This document shows, one piece after another, positions 1 to 7,377 of a stretch of 64,000 bases of DNA. The translations under genes and the position numbers were made by a program. This DNA comes from Cypionkella sp. (lineage in GTDB: Bacteria; Pseudomonadota; Alphaproteobacteria; Rhodobacterales; Rhodobacteraceae). The notes beneath the pieces were generated by a model. The model was not told the origin of the DNA and did not search any database. It saw nothing but the letters and a program-made list of their open reading frames with translations. The stretch spans positions 1-64,000 of the forward strand of contig NZ_JAQGKQ010000053.1 of the NCBI RefSeq assembly GCF_028290025.1, in the 5' to 3' direction. Each line of letters starts with the position of its first letter. The stretch's first letter is position 1.

Positions 1-614
1 CGCTTGATCTTCATTTTCTGCAAAACATGGTCGCGCTTCAGTTGCAGCACACGCTTGCCGTTGTTGTAGGAAGTGTAAACGATACAGAACAAGCCTAGGC
101 TCTTGATCTTAGCCACTACGGCTTCGCGGCTTGCGCCACTGTCGATATCGAGTCCCATCGCTGACATGTTGACCATCGCCACAGCCTTGCGGGCATTCTC
201 TGTGGAGGAACCCAAGACCATACACGGGCCTTCCTTGGCCTTTGATACATTATGACGGGACAAACCCCACGCAGGGTTGTTCTTATCACCGGGTCCGCCT
301 TCAATCCATTGCGCCCAACTGCGCGTCTGTGAAATCCATTGCCCATCTTGGGTGTTGCGCTTGTCGCGTTGTTCCCACATTTCACCCAACATCATGGTGA
401 CGGGCGTTTCCAGCAAGGCGTTGCCTGCTTCCGTTTCGGTGCCAGTGATGACGGCGTCATTGAGCTTGATCAGAGCGGCTGGTGCCTCTGGGGCTTCCTG
501 TGAGGCCTCTGCAGCATCCTGCGCGCAATCTTGCAGGCCTACCAAGGCCTCATCAATGATTGCATCAGGCTCACACGCTTTGGCGCTGTTGTCTTGTTGT
601 GTCTTGGTGTTCAT
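1..614 (-). CDS. Element-encoded protein, possible primase/replication protein N-terminal part (partial, runs off left edge)
   Basis: An open frame on the minus strand starts at ATG 612-614 and stays open for about 204 codons to the window edge, so the C-terminus is missing. The first 70 residues are acidic and alanine-rich. Then comes a globular part with the stretches WAQWIEGGPGDKNNPAWGLS and MGLDIDSGAS, followed by GLFCIVYTSYNNGKR. The Asp-Ile-Asp followed by a 'YTSYNNGK' strand resembles the first catalytic motif of archaeo-eukaryotic primase-like replication proteins on phages and plasmids. That is a resemblance by eye, not a confirmed domain. It is the last visible gene of the leftward operon of the integrated element. 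The ribosome site (AAGAAAG) is weak. Function is unassigned beyond 'mobile element, possibly replication'. Confidence 0.6.
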   Translation of the reverse strand, partial: MNTKTQQDNSAKACEPDAIIDEALVGLQDCAQDAAEASQEAPEAPAALIKLNDAVITGTETEAGNALLETPVTMMLGEMWEQRDKRNTQDGQWISQTRSWAQWIEGGPGDKNNPAWGLSRHNVSKAKEGPCMVLGSSTENARKAVAMVNMSAMGLDIDSGASREAVVAKIKSLGLFCIVYTSYNNGKRVLQLKRDHVLQKMKIK

Positions 615-679
615 GTGTGCAAACTTTCTTGCGATTAGGTTGATTTCGTTGTACCTGTGAGAGGTGCAAACATGGGCGG

Positions 680-940
680 TTATGACGCCCATTCTTCTTT
701 AAGGCGCGCAGCTTTACCGGGCTGCGCGCCTCTTGTTTTTAAATTCCGTTCGGCCTCGTTGATGGCCATGCGCCCAAACTGTAAAAGTTCGATGTCGGCA
801 TATCGCGCAGCCGCTCAGGGCAAAAAAGCGGTTAAAAAAAAGGCTTCCTTCTGCCGAACGCGTTTGATCGCACTAGCCGTCCCAAGATGAAGATCTGTGA
901 TCTAATCGGTCACTGCGTTCGCTAGTTCCGCATTCGTCAT
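680..940 (-). pseudogene. Small element gene interrupted by two in-frame stop codons
   Basis: Reading leftward from ATG 938-940, one frame stays protein-like to TAA 680-682 (86 positions) but carries TAG at 902-904 and TGA at 815-817. The pieces read MTNAELANAVTD, then ITDLHLGTASAIKRVRQKEA..., then AARYADIELLQFGRM and on to a charged C-terminus ending KEEWAS. All three segments share the frame and have normal coding character, so this looks like a gene of about 86 aa decayed by nonsense mutations. CAG to TAG and CGA to TGA are the simplest histories. The last segment could still be made from ATG 767-769 (29 aa). A purine-rich site (GGGAGACGCAGG) precedes the start. It sits 23 bases after the 37-aa ORF in the same leftward operon. 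Function is unknown. Confidence 0.5.
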
Positions 941-963
941 CGCGCACCTGCGTCTCCCGGCTC

Positions 964-1077
964 CTAAAGATATCCCGGCCACGCGTATTTGTTGAACGAC
1001 CACAATGCGGTCACCGTCAGGTCATCGAGCCTTAGGGTAAGTTTCGGCAGCACGTCGGATTTTGTTGGGATTTTCAT
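964..1077 (-). CDS. Small 37-aa element protein, unknown
   Basis: ATG 1075-1077 is preceded by TGGGGA at about 5 bases, and the ORF ends at TAG 964-966. The product (MKIPTKSDVLPKLTLRLDDL, then a WSFNKYAWPGYL tail) has natural composition. Upstream in the same frame the reading continues back as ALALANQKLAEWGL to a stop near 1126. A shift by one base there would join it to a start at an ATG near 1123, so the gene may once have been longer and be frameshifted at its 5' end. It lies between the 132-aa gene and the double-stop ORF, all leftward. I do not recognise the family. Confidence 0.4.
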   Translation of the reverse strand: MKIPTKSDVLPKLTLRLDDLTVTALWSFNKYAWPGYL

Positions 1078-1162
1078 TAGTCCCCATTCGGCAAGCTTTT
1101 GGTTTGCCAGAGCCAAGGCCGGACATGGAGTCCGCGTCTACGGCGTCTGTCCATGTGTTGCT

Positions 1163-1561
1163 TCACCAATCTAGCGACCGCCAGTCGGTGAACAAATCTT
1201 GCGGCAGTGCTAGGACCGGTGAGAACAAGGTGGGGTCATTGGTATATAGACGACCACGCGCTGGGCTTCTGAATAGGCCAAGGAATCCCAACGCATTCTT
1301 TGCAATAGCAGTGGTGCATTCTGCCTGTTCTTCCACGTCAGCCGCATTAATCGAGTAATGTTCTGCCCCCGTCGAGTGGATGTGAGTATCCAGTGTATCC
1401 GCGAGAATATAAGCCTCCAAGCACTCATAGGAAAAGGCATGCGCGCGGGCCTCAAATGCAGCAAGGCGTTGCGTCTCGATCTGGTCAGGGACACCTAGCG
1501 CGGCACACATCGCAGTGTATAAGCGCGATTGCTCGACACGGGTCAGTTGGAGCGCGGTCAT
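1163..1561 (-). CDS. Hypothetical element protein, 132 aa
   Basis: The start ATG overlaps the stop of the upstream 157-aa gene by four bases (1558-1561), the usual translational coupling inside an operon. The protein is mostly helical by inspection, soluble, with no signal peptide, membrane segment or recognisable motif. It ends LPQDLFTDWRSLDW. It belongs to the leftward operon that begins with the HTH gene at 2288. I do not recognise a family, and the role is inferred only from context as an accessory function of the integrated element. Confidence 0.6.
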   Translation of the reverse strand: MTALQLTRVEQSRLYTAMCAALGVPDQIETQRLAAFEARAHAFSYECLEAYILADTLDTHIHSTGAEHYSINAADVEEQAECTTAIAKNALGFLGLFRSPARGRLYTNDPTLFSPVLALPQDLFTDWRSLDW

Positions 1562-2031
1562 AGCCCAGCGCTTCGCTGCAATTCAACCACCACATATGAC
1601 TCAGCCGCCGCGTCCAGCGTACCGTCACGCGCTTTCGTTATTCGATCCGTTAGTTTTAAACCTGCGATATAAATTTGCTTTAATTCTTCGCGGCGCGTGG
1701 CATCACGAGATTCAATACATAGGACTGCCAGTGGCTCGGTCTTAATGGCATCGTGGGCGAACGCATTCCACCCCTCGGCATTACTCGGAAGCTCTGCCAT
1801 TTCCGATCCAGAAATGTGGATTAGAATTTCTGGATGCAAGAGCAAGCTTTCCAGCATTCGATTGATCACGATGGGGGCCAGCTTCGTGCCTGCGACCCGT
1901 GCCAGCGCCAACTCTAGTTGATGCTCCAGCGGCTTAAGTCTATCAAGCTGGTGTTCTGGGGACGTTGTGCGCAGCGCGTGGAGACGTGACTCGCGTAGGT
2001 CGTCGATTGTTTTTTGATTGGATCGACTCAT
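1558..2031 (-). CDS. Hypothetical element protein, 157 aa
   Basis: This gene is coupled by four-base overlaps at both ends: its start overlaps the HTH gene's stop at 2028-2031, and its stop overlaps the next start at 1558-1561. The sequence begins MSRSNQKTIDDLRESRL, has charged helical stretches and a central part with hydrophobic strands, and ends in VVELQRSAGL. No signal peptide, membrane helix or catalytic motif is visible. It is probably a soluble protein of the element's early operon. No function assigned. Confidence 0.65.
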   Translation of the reverse strand: MSRSNQKTIDDLRESRLHALRTTSPEHQLDRLKPLEHQLELALARVAGTKLAPIVINRMLESLLLHPEILIHISGSEMAELPSNAEGWNAFAHDAIKTEPLAVLCIESRDATRREELKQIYIAGLKLTDRITKARDGTLDAAAESYVVVELQRSAGL

Positions 2032-2288
2032 GGGGTTAGTCCTTTATTTTGTTGACGTTTTTGGGCGACTAGAAGAAGCGCGTTGATCTGTTCGTCAGTG
2101 ATTTGGTGAAGTTGCCGCAGGCGTGGTGCGACGTCCGCCCAGAGGTAGCGGCGGGTTGGTTTTCCGCCCTGCTCTGGCGCGGGGGACAGCAAGAACGGCA
2201 ACGGATATGGCAGTCGCAAAAGCCACCTTACAGCCGCGACTCCAAGTCCTGTAATATCGCGTATTTCGCGCATGGTGTTGAAACTCAT
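2028..2288 (-). CDS. Small helix-turn-helix DNA-binding protein of the element
   Basis: This 86-aa protein starts at ATG 2286-2288 behind AAAGGAACTCCC, a good ribosome site. The N-terminus reads MSFNTMREIRDITGLGVAAV, then WLLRLPYPLPFLLSPA, GGKPTRRYLWADV and a C-terminal helix. This is the layout of a short MerR/excisionase-like winged HTH: helix, turn, recognition helix, then a basic wing with an aromatic residue. It is the first gene of the leftward operon, behind a strong promoter with repeated operator-like motifs. It could therefore be an autoregulator, a replication control protein or the excisionase of the neighbouring integrase. The exact role is inference. Confidence 0.6.
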   Translation of the reverse strand: MSFNTMREIRDITGLGVAAVRWLLRLPYPLPFLLSPAPEQGGKPTRRYLWADVAPRLRQLHQITDEQINALLLVAQKRQQNKGLTP

Positions 2289-2326
2289 GGGAGTTCCTTT
2301 CTAAATTTGATATTATGATTTATTTT

Positions 2327-2345
2327 AGCGACCCCGTCGCTTTTT
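2327..2345. other. Hairpin in the leader of the element operon
   Basis: AGCGAC-CCC-GTCGCT forms a perfect 6-bp stem followed on the plus strand by five T. On the plus strand this is a short intrinsic terminator. On the minus strand it is a leader hairpin between the promoter at 2383-2411 and the start at 2288. Which role it has is not decided by the sequence. Confidence 0.4.
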
Positions 2346-2382
2346 GGAAATTCGCAGCCCCGTTGCAAATACCTGTGAAATT

Positions 2383-2425
2383 AACTTAGCAAGTGAGGCG
2401 TTAACTGTCAAATTTAGGCGGTTAA
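2383..2425 (-). promoter_or_regulatory. Strong sigma-70-type promoter with repeated operator-like GTTAAC motifs
   Basis: On the minus strand TTGACA (2406-2411) is followed after exactly 17 bases by TAAGTT (2383-2388). Two direct repeats, GTTAACCGCCT (upstream of the -35) and GTTAACGCCTC (in the spacer), lie about two helical turns apart and flank the -35 box. This suggests repression by a dimeric or cooperative DNA-binding protein, perhaps the HTH product of this operon. The rest of the 2430-2731 gap shows no supportable gene. Confidence 0.55.
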
Positions 2426-2731
2426 CGGTTATTTTGGTAATTCCCGCTGTCGCAGCCAAAGTAAAACATACCAGCCCAATACTTTACCTGTCCGACAGTC
2501 AATGATCCGGAAACCATTCAGTTCTGGAAATGTCAAATCTGATCACGGGCAATCTCGGGTGAAGAAGTCCACAGCCCAGCCCAGCGCTGGCATGGTGCGT
2601 TATGGCGGTGGTGATTGTCTGTAATGTATGCCCGCCGCCCCATGGAGAGGCTGTAGGGGCACGTTGCGGGGTTTGTGACGCTGATCTGAAGACCATGAGA
2701 GGGCAGGGCTTGTGGTGATGCTCTGAGGCCG

Positions 2732-4411
2732 TCAGGCCCAGACAAATGCTGCTACCGCCTCCAGTGCCTCCAGCTTGTCCGCCAGCAGTTCATTGCCACC
2801 ATATCCGGCCTCTGTCGCGTCTTCTCCGTCCAGCCGACCCGCAATCAATCGGCGGATTTCTGGATCAATTTTGGCGCGACGTGCTGCATCCGTCCAACTG
2901 TGGCGCAGGCTGTGCAGATTCAAACCGGGAAGCTTAAATCCCAACTTGTCTCGCACCCCGCGCGCGAACCTATGCCCGTATCGCTCGGTCAGACGTCCGC
3001 GCTTGTCTTGCTCGACTTCAGCCCGTGCGACCTTCCGCCCCTCCAAATCTTCAAGGAACAGGAAATGCCCTCCCGCCTTACGGCGGCGCTCAACGTACTC
3101 AAGAAATCCTGCAGCGACCACGGCGGACGGGAGTGGGGTGAGCCGCAATGAATGCTTATTCTTGATCTTTTGTGCCGGGTCGTTGTCGGTGATCGAAATA
3201 ACTTGGAAATTGCCCTCCGTGTATACGTCCTTAACAAGCAGTTGCCCTAATTCTTCCCTACGCGCCCCGGTGAAGGCAGCAAGGATGGGTAGCCAGTAAT
3301 CTATCACATCGGTGTCATAGGTGACGGCGCAATGATCAAGGATGGCCCCCACCTGCTTAGGTGTGTAGGCCGTTGTGGTGATCTTCTGTTCGCTGAATTT
3401 CTCTTTCGCCTTGCGGGGCTGGTATCCGGCGAATGGATCAGCCTGAATCAATCCCGCAGTGTTCAACGCGTATTTGGTGAGTGCCTTCATATGCGTTGAA
3501 TATCTGTCGCGAACTTTGAAGCTGATCAAGCTTAGCTTGTCGCGCTTGGCTTTCTCGACTGCCTTGTGAATGGTTAATTTTCGCAGGTCGGCCCGATTTG
3601 TCAGGGGAAGTTCTGCCAGAACCTTGTCAAACTGATCAAGATGGCGTCGTTCCCATTTTGCCACGGACAAGTCTCCGTGCATTTCGATCCAGCGGCGGAC
3701 AGTCAAGGCCAAGGATTCCCGATTTTGAATAGTCCAGCTATTGGCATCGGCAAACCGTGCAGCAAGTTCGCGGATGCCATCGCCGCTCTCATCAATCCCT
3801 TTCGGCGGAGTGGCGAGAAACTCTTTCAGAGTTTCGGCTCTGCCGGGGGTTTGGCTTCCTTTGAAGAATTTTGTAGCAGGGACTCTGATTTCGTCCCCGA
3901 GAACGCCCTCACCGAGATTTTCGGCTACATGCTTTAAGCGCCGGATTTCGGCTGTCAGCGTGGTTAAACCTGCTTCTGATTCTCGCTTTGAGACTTCCTC
4001 TGCAACGCGCAACGTGTGCTCGGCGGTGTCGGTGGTTTCACGGAGGATTGCGATATCTGCACCAGACCCAGCAAGCGTGAAGGCGGCTTGCAATCGTAGA
4101 TCGCGGATGGTGCCTAACAGTTTCTCCGCGCCACCAATCTCTGCCAACAGATCGCGGTCTTCCTGCCCGAGTGTGCCAAGAATGCGGTCGCGCTCGGCAA
4201 GGCGCTGTGCCTCCTTCACCTGTCGGCCAAAGATAGTCCGCTGGTCACCTATCTTGCTTGCTGCGTCTTTTGGGTCGGAGGTTTTGAGCGTTCCGCGCAT
4301 AACGCCCGCCGGAAAGGCGGTGTACTGAGACTGAATCGCTGTCGGTATTGGCAAGTTATAATGGTAGGTCGTGCCTCTGATCTGAGTGCCGGGTACTTTG
4401 GGCAGATTCAT
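2732..4411 (-). CDS. Tyrosine-type site-specific integrase
   Basis: The protein has 559 residues if begun at ATG 4409-4411, where AAGG lies upstream and the N-terminus reads MNLPKVPGTQIRGTTYHY, as in long integrases with an N-terminal DUF6538-type region. A TTA-side start 19 codons earlier is possible. The N-terminal third is an extended helical region. The core-binding part follows around 200-330, then the catalytic domain: Arg in AFTGARREEL near 384, HSLRHSW (His 500, Arg 503) and the nucleophile Tyr in EAGYGG near 537. It catalyses recombination between the element and a chromosomal site. Its start faces the 3' end of tRNA-Thr about 115 bases away, the classical arrangement for a tRNA-integrating element. 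The reading frame is intact. Confidence 0.92.
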   Translation of the reverse strand: MNLPKVPGTQIRGTTYHYNLPIPTAIQSQYTAFPAGVMRGTLKTSDPKDAASKIGDQRTIFGRQVKEAQRLAERDRILGTLGQEDRDLLAEIGGAEKLLGTIRDLRLQAAFTLAGSGADIAILRETTDTAEHTLRVAEEVSKRESEAGLTTLTAEIRRLKHVAENLGEGVLGDEIRVPATKFFKGSQTPGRAETLKEFLATPPKGIDESGDGIRELAARFADANSWTIQNRESLALTVRRWIEMHGDLSVAKWERRHLDQFDKVLAELPLTNRADLRKLTIHKAVEKAKRDKLSLISFKVRDRYSTHMKALTKYALNTAGLIQADPFAGYQPRKAKEKFSEQKITTTAYTPKQVGAILDHCAVTYDTDVIDYWLPILAAFTGARREELGQLLVKDVYTEGNFQVISITDNDPAQKIKNKHSLRLTPLPSAVVAAGFLEYVERRRKAGGHFLFLEDLEGRKVARAEVEQDKRGRLTERYGHRFARGVRDKLGFKLPGLNLHSLRHSWTDAARRAKIDPEIRRLIAGRLDGEDATEAGYGGNELLADKLEALEAVAAFVWA

Positions 4412-4420
4412 GGGCAGCGA

Positions 4421-4472
4421 CCTTGTGCTAAATTCGATTAACACGAACGTTGACACAAAGGTTAACACAAGG
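4421..4472. repeat. Three tandem 12-bp repeats plus one inverted copy; candidate integrase arm-type sites
   Basis: Plus strand 4437-4448 ATTAACACGAAC, 4449-4460 GTTGACACAAAG and 4461-4472 GTTAACACAAGG are head-to-tail copies. 4421-4432 CCTTGTGCTAAA matches the reverse complement of the last copy at 10 of 12 bases. They lie between the integrase start and the tRNA-Thr 3' end, where arm-type integrase or excisionase sites are expected. They also overlap the probable integrase promoter, so the same binding could autoregulate the gene. Confidence 0.6.
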
Positions 4473-4526
4473 ATAGCCAGCTAAGATGCTGTATTTGCTA
4501 AGCTTTTGATATGTAAGGAAAGATAA

Positions 4527-4601
4527 TGGTGCTGCAAGAGAGGATTGAACTCTCGACCTCACCCTTACCAAGGGTGTGCTCTACCACTGAGCTACTGCAG
4601 C
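4527..4601 (-). tRNA. tRNA-Thr(GGT)
   Basis: On the minus strand a full cloverleaf is visible. The acceptor stem is GCTGCAG/TTGCAGC with one G-T pair. The D arm is GCTC-AGTGGTA-GAGC. The anticodon stem CACCC/GGGTG holds the loop TTGGTAA (anticodon GGT), and the T arm is GAGAG-TTCAATC-CTCTC, with discriminator A and encoded CCA. It probably serves as attachment site: the element lies on its 3' side and the gene is intact, as expected when integration restores the 3' end. Confidence 0.95.
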
Positions 4602-4644
4602 GCCGGATGCTGGCGGAACCGTGTGGAACCGCTTGCGTGGCGGC

Positions 4645-4673
4645 TGAATAGACGCGTTCGCGGCCGCGTGCAA
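4645..4673 (-). promoter_or_regulatory. Promoter of tRNA-Thr
   Basis: On the minus strand TTGCAC (4668-4673) and TATTCA (4645-4650) are separated by 17 bases, about 44 bases before the tRNA 5' end. Good spacing and the absence of any other target support this as the tRNA promoter. Confidence 0.5.
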
Positions 4674-4739
4674 GTGCAAACTGGCGGTTTCTTTGGTGAG
4701 TTGCTGGACGCTTGGAGCGCGCTGTAATAGAAAGACCGC

Positions 4740-4916
4740 ATGCGTGAAAAACCTGATGACATTGACCAGCCGAAGCCCAAATCGCAGCGCGAGATCGAGC
4801 GGGAGGCACGCTTGAAGCTGGCGCTGAAGGCGAATATGGGCCGCAGGAAGGCGCAAGCGCGGGCGAGAACGGCAGCGGATTCGGACGCGGCCGATGATAA
4901 CAACAAAAACGAGTGA
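4740..4916 (+). CDS. Small conserved basic protein upstream of murA
   Basis: This is a 58-aa ORF from ATG 4740 to TGA 4914-4916, ending nine bases before murA. It is highly charged: a proline/lysine N-terminus, a helical EIEREARLKLALKANMGRRK core, then an acidic Asp/Asn-rich tail. Small proteins of this type (R-E-A-R...N-RRK-QARAR) commonly precede murA in alphaproteobacteria as far as I recall. Spacing implies cotranscription with murA. No molecular function is known to me. Confidence 0.7.
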   Translation: MREKPDDIDQPKPKSQREIEREARLKLALKANMGRRKAQARARTAADSDAADDNNKNE

Positions 4917-4925
4917 GGCGGGCAG

Positions 4926-6194
4926 ATGGATTCGATTTTGGTCAAGGGCAATGGGCCGCTTAACGGGGTGATCCCGATTGCGGGGGCGAAAAATGCTTGC
5001 CTGACGCTGATGCCCGCGACGTTGCTGTCGGAAGAACCGCTGACGCTGACCAATGCGCCGCGGCTGTCGGATATTGCGACGATGACCCAGCTTTTGCAGT
5101 CTTTGGGCGCGGAAGTGGCCTCAATGCAGAACGGTCTGGTATTGGCGATGTCGAGCCACAAGGTCGATAATCATACCGCCGACTATGAGATTGTGCGCAA
5201 ATTCCGTGCCTCGATCCTTGTGTTGGGGCCGCTTTTGGCACGCGACGGTCATGCGATTGTCTCGCTGCCCGGTGGCTGTGCGATTGGCGCGCGCCCGGTG
5301 GATCTGCATTTGAAGGCGTTTGAGTCGATGGGGGCCGAGTTGGAATTGCGCGATGGCTACGTGCATGCGAAGGCTCCGGGTGGACGCTTGCGCGGGGCGA
5401 TTATCGAGTTTCCGTTTGTCTCGGTGGGGGCGACCGAGAACGCTTTGTTGGCTGCGACTCTGGCAAAGGGCACCACAGTTTTAAAGAACGCAGCGCGGGA
5501 ACCTGAGATTGTCGATCTCGCCGTGTGTCTGCGCCGGATGGGCGCGCAGATCGACGGTGAGGGCACCAGTACAATCACCATTCAGGGCGTAGACCGTTTG
5601 GGCGGGGCGACGCACCCTGTGGTGACAGACCGAATAGAGTTGGGAACCTATATGCTGCTGCCAGCGATTTGTGGCGGTGAGGTCGAATGTTTGGGTGGCA
5701 AGATGAGCCTTGTGGGCGCGTTTGCGGAAAAGCTGGATGCAGCAGGAGTCTCGGTCGTGGAAACCGAGCGCGGGCTAAAGGTTACGCGCAAGAATGGCCG
5801 GGTGAATGCGGTGGATGTGGTGACGGAGCCATTCCCAGGATTTCCGACCGATTTGCAGGCGCAGATGATGGCTTTGCTGTGTACCGCTGACGGCACTTCG
5901 GTGCTGGAGGAGACAATCTTTGAGAACCGCTTCATGCATGCGCCGGAACTGGTGCGGATGGGCGCAAAGATTGATGTGCATGGCGGTCATGCCACGGTCA
6001 CCGGCGTTGAAAAACTGCGCGGGGCGCGGGTGATGGCGACGGATTTGCGCGCCTCGGTGTCGCTGATCTTGGCCGGTTTGGCAGCAGAGGGCGAGACGGT
6101 GGTCAGCCGGGTTTACCATCTCGATCGCGGTTATGAGCGGGTTGAGGAAAAACTGCGCGGCGTCGGGGCTTTGATTGAGCGGATCAGTGCATGA
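4926..6194 (+). CDS. murA: UDP-N-acetylglucosamine 1-carboxyvinyltransferase
   Basis: The 422-aa length is normal for MurA. It transfers enolpyruvate from PEP to UDP-GlcNAc, the first committed step of peptidoglycan synthesis in the cytoplasm and the target of fosfomycin. Lys22-Asn23 (GAKNACL) and the catalytic Cys118 in [12 protein letters not shown] are present, so a Cys-type, fosfomycin-sensitive active site is expected. The later signature [13 protein letters not shown] is also seen. The start has GAGGCGGGCAG in front. It is followed without gap by the DUF2948 gene (ATGA overlap), the usual neighbour in Rhodobacteraceae. Confidence 0.97.
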   Translation: MDSILVKGNGPLNGVIPIAGAKNACLTLMPATLLSEEPLTLTNAPRLSDIATMTQLLQSLGAEVASMQNGLVLAMSSHKVDNHTADYEIVRKFRASILVLGPLLARDGHAIVSLPGGCAIGARPVDLHLKAFESMGAELELRDGYVHAKAPGGRLRGAIIEFPFVSVGATENALLAATLAKGTTVLKNAAREPEIVDLAVCLRRMGAQIDGEGTSTITIQGVDRLGGATHPVVTDRIELGTYMLLPAICGGEVECLGGKMSLVGAFAEKLDAAGVSVVETERGLKVTRKNGRVNAVDVVTEPFPGFPTDLQAQMMALLCTADGTSVLEETIFENRFMHAPELVRMGAKIDVHGGHATVTGVEKLRGARVMATDLRASVSLILAGLAAEGETVVSRVYHLDRGYERVEEKLRGVGALIERISA

Positions 6195-6667
6195 GTGATG
6201 CTCGGTTCGAAGATGGCGATGAGGCTCCGCTGCGGCTAATTGCGCAGGATGCTGAGGGGCTGGCGGTGTTTGCCGCATTGCTGCAGGACGCGGTGTTTCC
6301 GATTACCGAGATGTCTTTGGTGCGGCAGAAACGCCGGTTTGCCCTGATGTTGAACCGCTTTCGCTGGGAGTATCTTGACGCAGCCCAGCGGGCAGGCGGC
6401 AAGTTTGAGCGGGTGCAAAGCCTGTTGGTGTTCGAGGACGTGCTGGCTGTACGTTCTCAGGGCATTGATCGTGATGATAAAGACACCATCTTGTCGCTGC
6501 TGGATATTACCTTCACGCCGGGGGAAGACGGCACCGGGTTGGTGACGCTTATCTTGGCAGGAGATGGAGCAATTGGGTTGCAGGTTGAGGCGCTAGACGC
6601 GACTTTGCGCGATGTGACGCGACCTTATCTGGCACCTTCGGGTAAGGTGCCAGCGCATGATGTTTAA
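6191..6667 (+). CDS. DUF2948 family protein
   Basis: The 158-aa protein starts at an ATG overlapping the murA stop (6191-6194). Features typical of DUF2948 are the N-terminal [20 protein letters not shown], the [20 protein letters not shown] segment and the C-terminal [19 protein letters not shown]. The family is found almost only in alphaproteobacteria beside murA, and its function is unknown. In many relatives hisD comes next. Here it is absent and a gap with a small reverse gene follows, so the synteny is broken after this gene. Confidence 0.85.
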   Translation: MSDARFEDGDEAPLRLIAQDAEGLAVFAALLQDAVFPITEMSLVRQKRRFALMLNRFRWEYLDAAQRAGGKFERVQSLLVFEDVLAVRSQGIDRDDKDTILSLLDITFTPGEDGTGLVTLILAGDGAIGLQVEALDATLRDVTRPYLAPSGKVPAHDV

Positions 6668-6701
6668 GCGGTAACCTGCGTTCAGCAACAGCCTTGCGCG
6701 C

Positions 6702-6830
6702 TTACTCGCGCGGACCGTTGGTATTGATCACCACGGAATTCTTGGTGCTTGGCGTCGCCACCGATGGCTTCGCTTTGTCTTTCTTCGGCTTTTTCACGTT
6801 CTTGCCGGGTTTGCTCATGCCCTTGGCCAT
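6702..6830 (-). CDS. Small lysine-rich protein, 42 aa
   Basis: ATG 6828-6830 on the minus strand is preceded by a strong ribosome site (AAGGAAAAGAC), and the ORF ends at TAA 6702-6704. The product begins MAKGMSKPGKNVKKPKKDKA and ends NSVVINTNGPRE. It is strongly basic in the N-terminal half, so nucleic-acid or ribosome binding is possible. It stands alone, convergent with the murA-DUF2948 pair. The ribosome site and clean composition are the reasons to call it. No function assigned. Confidence 0.6.
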   Translation of the reverse strand: MAKGMSKPGKNVKKPKKDKAKPSVATPSTKNSVVINTNGPRE

Positions 6831-7210
6831 GTCTTTTCCTTACTCATGTCGGTCAACCAATAGACCGATGGCATCATGCACCTTTGCAGCGACAAACCCA
6901 AGCCCATTCAACTGCGATGGTTGGCTTGGCCCGCGCGCGAAGCTGATGTCGTAATGCTACGCTGAAAGTCCGTCAGTTTTAATGCGGTTCGAGACGCATC
7001 GAAAGTAAGTGCGCACGGTGAAAGCCAGACTAACCCCAGACTTACCTCAGGGCCTTCAAGCCAGCATGCAAGTCAACAAATCAATAAATTGGGCGTTTTA
7101 AGCCAGCTGTGGACACGATTAAATGTTGCCGCTGCTGCGGTTATCGCAGCGATGCAGCATAGCAGGTCATGCTGGATCCGCGCGGTGGCTTAGCGAGAAA
7201 CTGATCGCAA
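6831..7210. other. Intergenic region without a supportable gene
   Basis: The stretch between the small reverse gene and the thu control region holds only short frames without ribosome sites. One imperfect inverted repeat near 7133-7160 (GCTGCTGCGG...CGCAGCGATGCAGC) is present. hisD, expected after DUF2948 in related genomes, is not here in any frame. Confidence 0.5.
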
Positions 7211-7275
7211 GCTTTCAATTTGAAAGCGCTTTGAATTGAGAATCGTTGACGAATTAGCCGTTTTTGCGCTACAGC
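7211..7275 (+). promoter_or_regulatory. LacI-type overlapping operators and promoter of the thu operon
   Basis: Three 8-bp half-sites follow each other: GCTTTCAA (7211-7218), one T, TTGAAAGC (7220-7227) and GCTTTGAA (7228-7235). The first two form a perfect inverted repeat, and the last two form a LacI-family operator with the central CG step (AAAGCGCTTT is a perfect palindrome). Just downstream TTGACG (7246-7251) and CTACAG (7269-7274) are spaced by 17 bases. Sugar-responsive repression by a ThuR/AglR-like LacI protein encoded elsewhere is the simplest reading. Confidence 0.6.
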
Positions 7276-7377
7276 CTTTTCAAACACTGCGGGAGGCCGG
7301 TTCGCAAGATCTGGAAAAGCGGTGTTTTGATAGGGAAGCGCTGGTTTGGCGCAATCAAAATATAGGGGAGGGAATCC

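Noticed and set aside
702-740. Strong hairpin AGGCGCGCAGC/GCTGCGCGCCT followed by T-rich DNA, looking like a terminator of a small antisense RNA
   Set aside because: It lies inside the reverse coding-like frame ending at 680, and no convincing forward promoter was found; kept only as a remark.
657-890. Forward 77-codon frame
   Set aside because: It overlaps the coding-like reverse frame at 680-940, lacks a ribosome site, and has arbitrary composition.
2533-2745. Reverse 70-codon frame between the integrase and the HTH gene
   Set aside because: No ribosome site, overlaps the integrase end, and no family resemblance.
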